A stretch of DNA of 9,202 nucleotides from VGOB01 sp034435315 (GCA_034435315.1 DAOTYB010000315.1:1-9202), one strand, 5' to 3'. Shown: positions 1-6,302, counted from the first letter of the stretch. Made by a program: numbers and translations. Notes: generated by a model not told the origin, from the letters alone.

Positions 1-806
1 ATGCGAACGGTTCATACATCTACTCCGACAACGATCCGATCAACAAGCACGCGAACGCTGCACCGCCGCGCGCCAACTGGCCCTCCGAATGTCTGGGCGG
101 TGTGACCAATGGCGATCCACGCGACCTGACCTGCTGGCTCTTCCGCGAGATGAAACACAACTTGGATGATCCGCGCTTGCAGGCGGTACGTCTGGCAAAT
201 GCGGCGCGTTACCTCAACCCGATTTTCTTTCCCAACGCCAACTATGCAGGTGCGCTCCAGTTCTATTTGCTTGTCGCGGATCGCAAACCCTGGGATTTCA
301 AGCACAAGATATTGGAGTTCTTGGGGCCTGGCATTACGTTGTGCCATTCTGCTGGTTGTCCAAACAACGTCGAGTATTCCGTACCTGGCAACATTCACTA
401 TGGGTTTGTCGCAAGGGAAGCAGGATATGACAGTCAAATAGTACATTTAGGCGCAGGCATTGCAGAATTCATTGACCCGTCACATTGGCGTGACCCCAAA
501 GACCCTGGTTACACACCGTACGAAGGTCAAATCGGCTGTACTTCTGGACCCCGATGCTTTGGACCGTTTGGCTGGAGCGTGAATCTGGGTGATGAACCAA
601 AAGACCATCAGGCGGTACAGTTTGGGATTATGCTGTATGACAAATATGCGGGTGGACGGGGATTGACGTTTCCGACATTTCAATTGGAGTTGAGTAAGGG
701 TCTTCCACTTTTCGCAACGGAATATCCGGATCTTCGTCCAGTAAGAGATGATGTTGCGAAAAATTGGCCCTATCCGCTAGGGTACTTTGACCCAACAAGA
801 CCATGA
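1..806 (+). CDS. Polymorphic toxin type 44 (Ntox44) C-terminal region, 5' partial
   Basis: The reading frame is open from nt 3 and enters from outside the window, so only the last 267 residues are seen. The GTG at nt 102 is an internal codon, not a start. Visible features, numbered from the nt 3 codon, are W97-D98-F-K100, then N130-I-H-Y-G134, then G150-A-G152, then an acidic D197-E-P-K-D201 stretch leading to G208-I-M-L-Y212. This order matches my recollection of the Ntox44 family, a predicted (nuclease-like) effector found at the C-terminus of secreted polymorphic toxins. The first visible residues (SYIYSDNDPIN) resemble the end of an Rhs/YD-type or other secreted scaffold, but too little is present to decide. 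A tail of about 55 residues follows the domain. The stop overlaps the next start (ATGA, 803-806), which suggests a translationally coupled toxin-immunity pair. Base composition looks AT-richer than the genes after 1500. The family call is from memory; catalytic activity is inference. Confidence 0.75.
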   Translation, partial: ANGSYIYSDNDPINKHANAAPPRANWPSECLGGVTNGDPRDLTCWLFREMKHNLDDPRLQAVRLANAARYLNPIFFPNANYAGALQFYLLVADRKPWDFKHKILEFLGPGITLCHSAGCPNNVEYSVPGNIHYGFVAREAGYDSQIVHLGAGIAEFIDPSHWRDPKDPGYTPYEGQIGCTSGPRCFGPFGWSVNLGDEPKDHQAVQFGIMLYDKYAGGRGLTFPTFQLELSKGLPLFATEYPDLRPVRDDVAKNWPYPLGYFDPTRP

Positions 807-1423
807 ACACTGTATCTATCTTGCCATGGTTGCAAAAACTGATAGGAGTACTCGTGCTCATTCTCTTTGAGACAGGCTGTGCCAGAATTATAAGAGAATC
901 CGCATATACTCCGCTACCAGTTACGCCTGCATGGCAATTACTTTTAGATGCCAAACCGTTTCCGAAAGATTGGGATGTTGATCCATGCAACCCAGAACGT
1001 TGTCTTAGGGAGACATATGCCGCACGCGTCTTTGGAATCATTGATGTTCCAGGGCACGTAATTCAGAACGTATTCCGCCTAGAAAACACCGAAGCCGCGA
1101 AAGCCAAGTTTCGCACTTATCGCGAGGTAGATTTTAGGCCACGTCAACCGCCCAATCGCCAGTTCTTGCCACCACCTGAGATTACTTACCATAGTCCGTT
1201 TGCAGATGAGTATTATCTGGGCTGTGGCGTAGATGAAGTACCAGCTTGCCGTGCTATCTTTCGCTATGGTAACTACTTTGTCTACTTCTACTTTGACATA
1301 GATGGTGGGAAGGGAGACGGTCTCAACATTAGGGAAGTTGAACCGATCTTGCGTGCGATGGATGAGCGTGCGGCGGCGGTGCTGGGATTGCGTCCGCGCG
1401 CTGAACCAACCAAAACGCCATAG
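803..1423 (+). CDS. Small lipoprotein-like exported protein, candidate immunity partner of the upstream toxin
   Basis: 206 residues. I do not recognise the family. The N-terminus has K12, a hydrophobic run L13-F22 and then E-T-G-C26, which reads as a signal peptide II with a weak lipobox (E at -3 is atypical). The mature part carries four more cysteines (C62, C67, C141, C149), enough for two disulfides and consistent with an extracytoplasmic location. It also has a proline-rich middle (about 113-125), an aromatic strand-like segment (YGNYFVYFYFD, 155-165) and a C-terminal helix (REVEPILRAMDERAAAVLGL, 177-196). The start lies inside the toxin stop region (ATGA overlap) and no Shine-Dalgarno site is visible, so translation is probably coupled. 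The position immediately 3' of a polymorphic toxin is where immunity genes normally lie. The immunity role is inferred from position only. It could instead be an unrelated lipoprotein. Confidence 0.7.
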   Translation: MNTVSILPWLQKLIGVLVLILFETGCARIIRESAYTPLPVTPAWQLLLDAKPFPKDWDVDPCNPERCLRETYAARVFGIIDVPGHVIQNVFRLENTEAAKAKFRTYREVDFRPRQPPNRQFLPPPEITYHSPFADEYYLGCGVDEVPACRAIFRYGNYFVYFYFDIDGGKGDGLNIREVEPILRAMDERAAAVLGLRPRAEPTKTP

Positions 1424-1440
1424 CACTCGTGTAGCGCAGC

Positions 1441-1468
1441 CCTGTCAGGTTTCTGAAAACCTGACAGG
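1441..1468. repeat. Perfect 12-bp-stem inverted repeat
   Basis: CCTGTCAGGTTT (1441-1452), a 4-nt loop (ctga), then its exact reverse complement AAACCTGACAGG (1457-1468). It begins 17 bp after the lipoprotein stop. The 3' flank is TCTCTCCC, not a real T-run, so it may be a weak terminator for the toxin operon or a copy of a dispersed palindrome. Its CCTGTC core reappears in the terminator at 7615-7652. Confidence 0.8.
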
Positions 1469-1513
1469 TCTCTCCCACCGCAGGCAGCGCGTAGACGCGC
1501 GCCGCTCGCGCGC

Positions 1514-1542
1514 TTGACGCCGCTTTGCATCTGGCATATCAT
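1514..1542 (+). promoter_or_regulatory. Sigma-70-type promoter of the methyltransferase gene
   Basis: TTGACG (1514-1519), 17-bp spacer, TATCAT (1537-1542). The expected transcription start is about 1548-1551, at or next to the ATG at 1551. No Shine-Dalgarno sequence precedes that ATG, which agrees with a leaderless or nearly leaderless mRNA. Confidence 0.55.
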
Positions 1543-1550
1543 CCAACCCG

Positions 1551-2762
1551 ATGTCCACGCTTCCTGCGCGCTTGAAACTTCCGCGCAACATCCAAACCGA
1601 AACCATCACAATTGCCGGTCAGCGCGTCACGCGCTGGATCGCCGAATTCTGGACGGCGCGACAACGCCAGAGCGTCGCGCTGCACGAAATCGCCTACCGC
1701 GCGTGCTTCAAGCCCCAACTGCCGCGCCTCTTCATCGAAGCGTTCACCGCGCCCGGCGATGTGGTGTACGACCCGTTCTGCGGACGCGGCACCACGATTA
1801 TCGAAGCGGCGCGACTCGGCAGGAACGTCATCGCCAACGACATCAACCCGTTGAGCCGCATCCTGACCCAGCCGCGCCTCCTCATCCCCGACCTCGACGC
1901 GCTCGCCGAACGACTGGCGCGCATCCCGCTAGACGATCACGCGCAAGCCGACCTCGACCTCTCGATGTTCTATCATCCGCGCACCTTGCGTGAAATCGTC
2001 TCGCTGCGTCGCTACTTGATGACCCGATACGCGCGCGGCACCGCCGATCACCTCGACGCGTGGATTCGGATGGTGGCGACGAATCGCCTGACCGGACACT
2101 CGAGCGGATTCTTTTCGGTGTACACGCTGCCGCCGAATCAAGCTGTTTCACCAGAACGCCAGCGCAAGATCAACGCGCGTCGTCACCAAAAGCCACCCTA
2201 TCGCGACACGCGCGCACTCATCCTAAAAAAATCGCGTCAACTCGTTCGCGGGTTGACGCATCAAGACATCGAGAATCTCGCACGAGCGGCAGCGCGCGCG
2301 CGTTTTTTGAGTTGCGATGCGCGCGCGACCGACGCCATCGAAAGTGAGAGTGTACAACTCACCGTCACGTCACCGCCGTTTCTCGATGTGGTGCAGTACG
2401 CGCAAGACAACTGGTTGCGTTGCTGGTTCAACGGCATTGACGCCGCGGACATCGCGCGGAAAATCACCACCGCCAGAAATGTGGACGAATGGTCAGCCGT
2501 GATGCAGGACGTGTTCCACGAACTCTACCGCATCACGCGGCGCGGGGGCTGGGTCGCGTTCGAAGTGGGCGAAGTGCGGCAGGGCAAAATCGAACTCGAC
2601 GCGCACGTCGTGCCGCTCGGCGTGCGCGCGGGATTCGCGTGTCGAGGAATTCTGGTCAATCAGCAAAAATTTACAAAAACCGCAAACATCTGGGGCATTC
2701 GCAACAACCAGCGCGGCACCAACACCAACCGCATCGTCCTCTTCCAGCGCACTAACAAATGA
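1551..2762 (+). CDS. Site-specific DNA amino-methyltransferase (N4-cytosine/N6-adenine type), solitary
   Basis: 403 residues. It should transfer a methyl group from S-adenosylmethionine to an exocyclic amino group in DNA. Motif I (SAM binding) is Y73-D-P-F-C-G-R-G-T-T82. The acidic motif II residue is D97 in ANDINP. The catalytic motif IV is T273-S-P-P-F277. A later strand (GGWVAFEVGEV, 332-342) fits the C-terminal part of the fold. Motif I comes first and motif IV about 190 residues later. The large insert between them (about 110-260, basic and Arg-rich) is a plausible target-recognition region, similar to the alpha-class order. No restriction endonuclease or specificity subunit is next to it, so it looks like an orphan modification enzyme. 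The start at 1551 is supported by the promoter just upstream and by the lack of any better start. The last codons run into the octamer repeat array, which provides the TGA stop. The target base and site cannot be read from sequence. Confidence 0.88.
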   Translation: MSTLPARLKLPRNIQTETITIAGQRVTRWIAEFWTARQRQSVALHEIAYRACFKPQLPRLFIEAFTAPGDVVYDPFCGRGTTIIEAARLGRNVIANDINPLSRILTQPRLLIPDLDALAERLARIPLDDHAQADLDLSMFYHPRTLREIVSLRRYLMTRYARGTADHLDAWIRMVATNRLTGHSSGFFSVYTLPPNQAVSPERQRKINARRHQKPPYRDTRALILKKSRQLVRGLTHQDIENLARAAARARFLSCDARATDAIESESVQLTVTSPPFLDVVQYAQDNWLRCWFNGIDAADIARKITTARNVDEWSAVMQDVFHELYRITRRGGWVAFEVGEVRQGKIELDAHVVPLGVRAGFACRGILVNQQKFTKTANIWGIRNNQRGTNTNRIVLFQRTNK

Positions 2763-2903
2763 GCCAATGTGCCAATGAACCAATGAGCCAAACGCTGCGC
2801 TCAATGAGCCAATGTGCCAATGCACCAATGAGCCAAATGACTGTTGGGCAAATGTTTGGTTCATTGGCTCATTGGGCAATTGGCTCATTGATTTTGGCTC
2901 ATT
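2758..2903. repeat. Inverted array of octanucleotide repeats (AATGNNCC) between convergent genes
   Basis: Left part: four tandem units at 2758-2789 (AATGAGCC, AATGTGCC, AATGAACC, AATGAGCC), a 13-nt spacer, then four more at 2803-2834 (AATGAGCC, AATGTGCC, AATGCACC, AATGAGCC). Right part, on the other strand: four units at 2858-2889 (one degenerate) and one at 2896-2903 after a 6-nt spacer. The two halves are complementary and could fold into a long imperfect hairpin. The TGA in the first unit is the stop of the methyltransferase (2760-2762). The TGA in the last unit, read on the minus strand, is the stop of ftsH (2901-2899). No T-run is present, so a terminator role is possible but unproven. 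Confidence 0.9.
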
Positions 2904-4803
2904 GTCCCAACGCTTCCTTCACCGCGCTCCCATCCACCGTTTCTTTGGTCAGCAACAACTGCGTCAACTTTTCCAGCGCGTCGCGATGCTCGCGCAAAAG
3001 ATTTTGCGCGCGTTCGTACTGCTCGGTGATGATGCGCTGTATCTCGCGATCAATCAACTGCCGCGTCTCTTGACTGATGTTGCTACTGTCTTCGATTGCG
3101 CCGCCGAGATATTGCAACTGCTGCCCCGCATAGCGCACCGTTCCCAATTTCTCGCTCATTCCGAATTCGGTGACCATCCGCCGCGCCAGTTCGGTAGCGC
3201 GCAGAATGTCGTCGCTGGCGCCGGTGCTGATTTGCCCGCACACCACTTGTTCCGCCGCGCGACCCGCCAGCATCACCGCCAGCCGATCCTGCAACTCTTC
3301 CATCGTCAGCAAGTAGCGATCCTCGGTCGGCATTTGCATCGTGTAGCCGAGCGCGCCGCGGCTGCGCGGCACAATGCTGATCTTGCTCACGGGATCGCCG
3401 TGCGGCACCAGTTCCGCGACGAGCGCGTGCCCGGCTTCGTGATACGCTACCGTGCGCCGTTCGCCCTCGTTCATCACGCGACTCTTTTTCTCCAGTCCCG
3501 CGACCACGCGTTCGATTGCCGCGCTGAAATCGTCGAGCGTCACCGCGTCCGCGTTGCGCCGCGCGGCAAGGAGCGCGGCTTCGTTCATCACGTTCGCCAG
3601 GTCTGCGCCGCTAAAGCCCGGCGTCATTCGCGCCGCGCGCTCGATGTCGAAATCGGGCGCGAGTTTGATGCCCTTGCTATGAATCCTTAAAATCTGCACG
3701 CGCCCTTGCAAATCGGGATTGCCCACCGCGATTTGCCGGTCGAATCGTCCCGCGCGCAAGAGCGCGGGATCGAGCACCTCGGGGCGATTCGTCGCCGCCA
3801 TAATGATCACCGGCGCCGCCGTCGAGGTTTTGAACCCGTCAATCTCGGCGAGGAGTTGATTCAACGTCTGCTCGCGCTCGTCGTTGCCGCCGATGCGAAT
3901 CGCGCCGGCGCGACTCTGCCCAATTGCGTCAATCTCGTCAATGAAAACGATTGCCGGCGCGGCTTTGCGCGCTTGCTCGAACAGATCGCGCACGCGCGCG
4001 GCGCCCACGCCCACAAACATCTCGACGAATTCCGAACCGCTCGTCTCGAAGAACGATGTGCCGGCTTCGCCCGCCGTCGCTTTGGCGAGCAGAGTTTTGC
4101 CGGTGCCCGGCGGACCAACGAGAAGCACACCTTTGGGAATGCGTCCGCCCAGTTTGGCAAATTTTTCCGGCGCTTTCAAAAACTGGATAATCTCCTGCAA
4201 CTCGGCAATCGCTTCGTCCGCGCCACCGACATCTTTGAACGTGACGCCAACATCCGCGGCTTTGACTTCGGTCGCTTTGCTTTTGCTGATGCCAAAAATA
4301 TTTCCCAATCCGCCGGCGCCACCCGTCGCGCGACGATACATCAAGTACCAAAAGCCACCCAGCAACAACAGCGGCAACAGATACGCGACGAAGAAACTGC
4401 CAATCGGACTGGGAGGGCGTTGAAATTTGTACGACACACCTGCCGCTTCCAACTGTTCGATCAACTTGGGATCGCTCTGCGCCGTGCCGACTGTCTCGAA
4501 CGGAACTGTCGCTGGCGTGGCGTTCGGTGTCGGATTTTTCATCTCGCCGATGATGTCATTTTCGCGCAAGGTGACCTGAACGATTTGCTTGTCTGCGAGT
4601 TTTTGTTTAAACTCGCTGTATGGAATCTCGGTGGCTTGAATCATCATCGGCGTCAGGATGAATTCTTGAAACAGCCACAAGAACAACATCCCAACGAGCA
4701 GATAACTGAGACTAAAACTCATTCGCCGTTGCATCTGTTGCTGACGTTTCTTTTCCTCTTCGGGATCTGGTTGGGGCGGAGTCACTTTTTTATTTTCAGG
4801 CAT
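2899..4803 (-). CDS. ftsH: ATP-dependent zinc metalloprotease FtsH
   Basis: 634 residues from ATG 4803, a usual FtsH length. It is a membrane-anchored hexameric AAA+ protease that degrades misfolded membrane proteins and short-lived regulators on the cytoplasmic side. Transmembrane segments lie at about 31-50 and 135-155 and flank a small extracytoplasmic domain. The AAA domain has Walker A GPPGTGKT (230-237), pore loop FVG (263-265), Walker B VFIDE (286-290) and a second region of homology (ATNRPEVLDPALLRAGRFDR, 337-356) with arginine fingers. The peptidase domain has the zinc site HEAGH (455-459) and the third ligand probably D532 in GASDD. The N-terminus before TM1 is about 28 residues, charged and Gln-rich (QQQMQRR). 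A GTG at 4809 is in frame but overlaps the Shine-Dalgarno site, so ATG 4803 is preferred. It lies 85 bp after the MFS gene on the same strand, separated by an inverted repeat array. No clear promoter of its own is visible. Confidence 0.97.
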   Translation of the reverse strand: MPENKKVTPPQPDPEEEKKRQQQMQRRMSFSLSYLLVGMLFLWLFQEFILTPMMIQATEIPYSEFKQKLADKQIVQVTLRENDIIGEMKNPTPNATPATVPFETVGTAQSDPKLIEQLEAAGVSYKFQRPPSPIGSFFVAYLLPLLLLGGFWYLMYRRATGGAGGLGNIFGISKSKATEVKAADVGVTFKDVGGADEAIAELQEIIQFLKAPEKFAKLGGRIPKGVLLVGPPGTGKTLLAKATAGEAGTSFFETSGSEFVEMFVGVGAARVRDLFEQARKAAPAIVFIDEIDAIGQSRAGAIRIGGNDEREQTLNQLLAEIDGFKTSTAAPVIIMAATNRPEVLDPALLRAGRFDRQIAVGNPDLQGRVQILRIHSKGIKLAPDFDIERAARMTPGFSGADLANVMNEAALLAARRNADAVTLDDFSAAIERVVAGLEKKSRVMNEGERRTVAYHEAGHALVAELVPHGDPVSKISIVPRSRGALGYTMQMPTEDRYLLTMEELQDRLAVMLAGRAAEQVVCGQISTGASDDILRATELARRMVTEFGMSEKLGTVRYAGQQLQYLGGAIEDSSNISQETRQLIDREIQRIITEQYERAQNLLREHRDALEKLTQLLLTKETVDGSAVKEALGQ

Positions 4804-4808
4804 ACGCA

Positions 4809-4815
4809 CTCCTCT
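4809..4815 (-). promoter_or_regulatory. Ribosome binding site deciding the ftsH start
   Basis: On the minus strand AGAGGAG lies 5 nt before ATG 4803. The alternative GTG (4809-4807) begins on the last base of this site and therefore cannot use it. Confidence 0.8.
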
Positions 4816-4816
4816 G

Positions 4817-4900
4817 GTTTGAAGGTTTCAGGTTTCAAGTTTCAGGTTGAAAGTTTTAGGTTCTGTTTCAACTTGAAACCTGAAACTTTTAACGTGAAAC
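4817..4900. repeat. Inverted heptanucleotide array (GTTTCAR) between the MFS gene and ftsH
   Basis: On the plus strand, heptamers run from 4817 to about 4865: GTTTGAA, one extra G, then GTTTCAG, GTTTCAA, GTTTCAG, GTTGAAA, GTTTTAG and a decayed GTTCTGT. From 4866 to 4900 five heptamers run in phase on the minus strand: GTTTCAC, GTTAAAA, GTTTCAG, GTTTCAA, GTTGAAA. A 17-nt stretch (4825-4841, GTTTCAGGTTTCAAGTT) is exactly complementary to 4870-4886, giving a 17-bp stem with a 28-nt loop. The MFS stop codon TAA (4891-4889) is inside unit 4893-4887. Confidence 0.9.
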
Positions 4901-6127
4901 TCCTCGCGCGCGCGGCAGCCATAGCGCGAGGAGCAGCGCGCCCAAAAGCGCCATCATCGCGCCGAACCAGAACGGTGCCGCCGCGCCAAAACCTTCCCAC
5001 GCGCCCACACCCTGCCACAACACGCCGGCGATGACCGACGCGGGGAAGCTGATGATGCTCAACACCGCGTTGTACGTGCCGTACGCGGTGCCGCGCAAAT
5101 CTTCCGGCACCAAGTCGGCAACGAGTGCTTTGGTCGTGCCGTAGGCAACGCCATAGTACACACCGTACAGCGCGTACAACACAAACACCTGCCACGCGCT
5201 ATCGGCCAGCGCGAAACCGAGATACACCACAGCGTACATCAGCCAGCCGCCGATGATGATTTTGCTCCGTTCGATGCGATCCGAAAGCGCGCCAGCGGGC
5301 GCGGACAGCACACTGTACACCAGATTGAACACAGCCAGCATCGCCAGCACGCCAACGACGTTCATTCCCAGGTTCTGCGCGCGCAACACCAGAAACGCAT
5401 CGGACGAATTGCCGAGTTCAAAGATGCAAACGATAAGCATCAACGTCATGAACGGCTTGCCCAGCGCTTTGAACGCAAAACGGGGCATCTCACCTTCACG
5501 CGTAACCGGCACATCGCGCGCCAGGAACGCGAGCGCAAGCACCGCCAGAAACGCCGGCACGATGCTGAGTAGCACAATCGTCCGAAAGGTCGCTTCGCCC
5601 AGCTCCACGGCGCCGGCTTGCGCGAACCACACCACGCCGAGCGCGATCAAAATGCCGAGCAGCGCGCCCGCCGTGTCTCCTGCGCGCGCCACGCCGAACG
5701 CCAGGCCGCGCTGCGACGCGTCAATCGAGTCGGCAACGAGCGCATCGCGCGGCGCGGTGCGAATCCCCTTGCCCACGCGATCCGCCCAGCGCGCGCTGGC
5801 GACCAGTTCCCACGTCATCGCAAAATAGAACAGCGGCTTGACGATCGCCGAAAGCGCATAGCCGGACACCGCCAGCCATTTGCGCGCGCACAGTTTGTCC
5901 GAGAGCCAGCCGGAAAAAATCTTGAGCAAACTCGCGGTAGTTTCCGCCAGACCTTCGATGACGCCGATGATGCTGGTTTTGACGCCCAGGACATTGGCGA
6001 GAAAAAGCGGCAAGAGGTTGATGACCATCTCGCTCGAAATGTCCATAAAAAAACTCGTCGCGCTGACCGCCCACACATTGCGCGGCAACGCGCGCCAACC
6101 GGTGCGTGTCTTTGCGATGGTTGTCAT
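4889..6127 (-). CDS. Major facilitator superfamily (MFS) transporter
   Basis: 412 residues with about 12 hydrophobic segments, the normal size for a 12-TM MFS secondary carrier in the cytoplasmic membrane. The loop 2-3 signature motif A is present in the N-half (G73-W-L-S-D-K-L-C-A-R-K83), and its counterpart is in the C-half (G279-A-L-S-D-R-I-E-R-S-K289), as expected from the duplicated 6+6 architecture. Other conserved stretches are ADRVGKGIRTAPRDAL (115-130) in the TM4/loop region and PEDLRGTAYGTYN (341-353) before TM11. The substrate cannot be told; similar proteins are usually annotated as generic MFS or drug/sugar permeases. The start ATG 6127 has GGAG 5 nt upstream (6136-6133) and a promoter at 6198-6225. 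The gene is divergent from the ATPase-winged-helix regulator, which may control it. Heptamer repeat arrays flank both ends, and the last codons (V-S-R-stop) lie in one of them. Confidence 0.92.
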   Translation of the reverse strand: MTTIAKTRTGWRALPRNVWAVSATSFFMDISSEMVINLLPLFLANVLGVKTSIIGVIEGLAETTASLLKIFSGWLSDKLCARKWLAVSGYALSAIVKPLFYFAMTWELVASARWADRVGKGIRTAPRDALVADSIDASQRGLAFGVARAGDTAGALLGILIALGVVWFAQAGAVELGEATFRTIVLLSIVPAFLAVLALAFLARDVPVTREGEMPRFAFKALGKPFMTLMLIVCIFELGNSSDAFLVLRAQNLGMNVVGVLAMLAVFNLVYSVLSAPAGALSDRIERSKIIIGGWLMYAVVYLGFALADSAWQVFVLYALYGVYYGVAYGTTKALVADLVPEDLRGTAYGTYNAVLSIISFPASVIAGVLWQGVGAWEGFGAAAPFWFGAMMALLGALLLALWLPRARGVSR

Positions 6128-6139
6128 TGTGTCTCCAGA

Positions 6140-6174
6140 GTTTCAGGTTGCAGGTTGCAAGTTACAGGTTTCAA
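6140..6174. repeat. Five tandem heptamers (GTTNCAR) in the MFS leader
   Basis: GTTTCAG, GTTGCAG, GTTGCAA, GTTACAG, GTTTCAA in perfect 7-nt phase on the plus strand. A related GTTTG follows 2 nt later. The array begins just upstream of the MFS Shine-Dalgarno site and lies inside the inferred 5' untranslated region of that gene. It is the same family as the array at 4817-4900. Confidence 0.88.
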
Positions 6175-6197
6175 AGGTTTGGGGTCAATCTCGCACA

Positions 6198-6225
6198 AGT
6201 ATAGCACCAAATTTCCGAAATGCAA
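6198..6225 (-). promoter_or_regulatory. Predicted promoter of the MFS gene
   Basis: Read on the minus strand: TTGCAT (6225-6220), 16-bp spacer, TATACT (6203-6198). Transcription would start near 6191, giving a leader of about 64 nt that includes the heptamer array. The spacer and -10 overlap a 13-mer, ATAGCACCAAATT (6201-6213), which also occurs in the glnA promoter region. Confidence 0.5.
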
Positions 6226-6234
6226 TTCCGCCCC

Positions 6235-6262
6235 ATCTCCAATCTCCAATCTCTCATCCTCC
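6235..6262. repeat. Short heptamer array (ATCTCCA) next to the regulator promoter
   Basis: Four consecutive 7-nt units: ATCTCCA, ATCTCCA, ATCTCTC, ATCCTCC. The first two are exact and the last two decayed. The array ends 2 nt before the -35 box at 6265. Its unit sequence differs from the GTTTCAR family but the period is the same. Confidence 0.6.
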
Positions 6263-6264
6263 AC

Positions 6265-6293
6265 TTGCCTCAAACCCAAACTCAACATATAAT
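6265..6293 (+). promoter_or_regulatory. Strong sigma-70-type promoter of the ATPase-winged-helix gene
   Basis: TTGCCT (6265-6270), 17-bp spacer, perfect TATAAT (6288-6293). Transcription should start near 6300, giving a leader of only about 13 nt that is almost entirely the Shine-Dalgarno site. Confidence 0.7.
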
Positions 6294-6302
6294 CGCACTC
6301 AC

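Noticed and set aside
1514..1993. 159-codon frame overlapping the methyltransferase start
   Set aside because: Its Arg/His-rich sequence is the off-frame shadow of the methyltransferase, and its start codon TTG is the -35 box.
2758..2903. CRISPR-like array
   Set aside because: The units are 8 nt and mostly contiguous, without unique spacers of constant length, and no cas genes are nearby.
2812..3690. 292-codon plus-strand open frame starting in the octamer array
   Set aside because: It is antisense to the well-conserved FtsH peptidase domain, with no ribosome site and no recognisable domain.
3706..5034. 442-codon plus-strand open frame
   Set aside because: It lies antisense to ftsH and runs on through the heptamer array into the MFS 3' end. 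Its composition (Arg/His/Ala-rich, no domains) is that of a mirror frame of a GC-rich gene.
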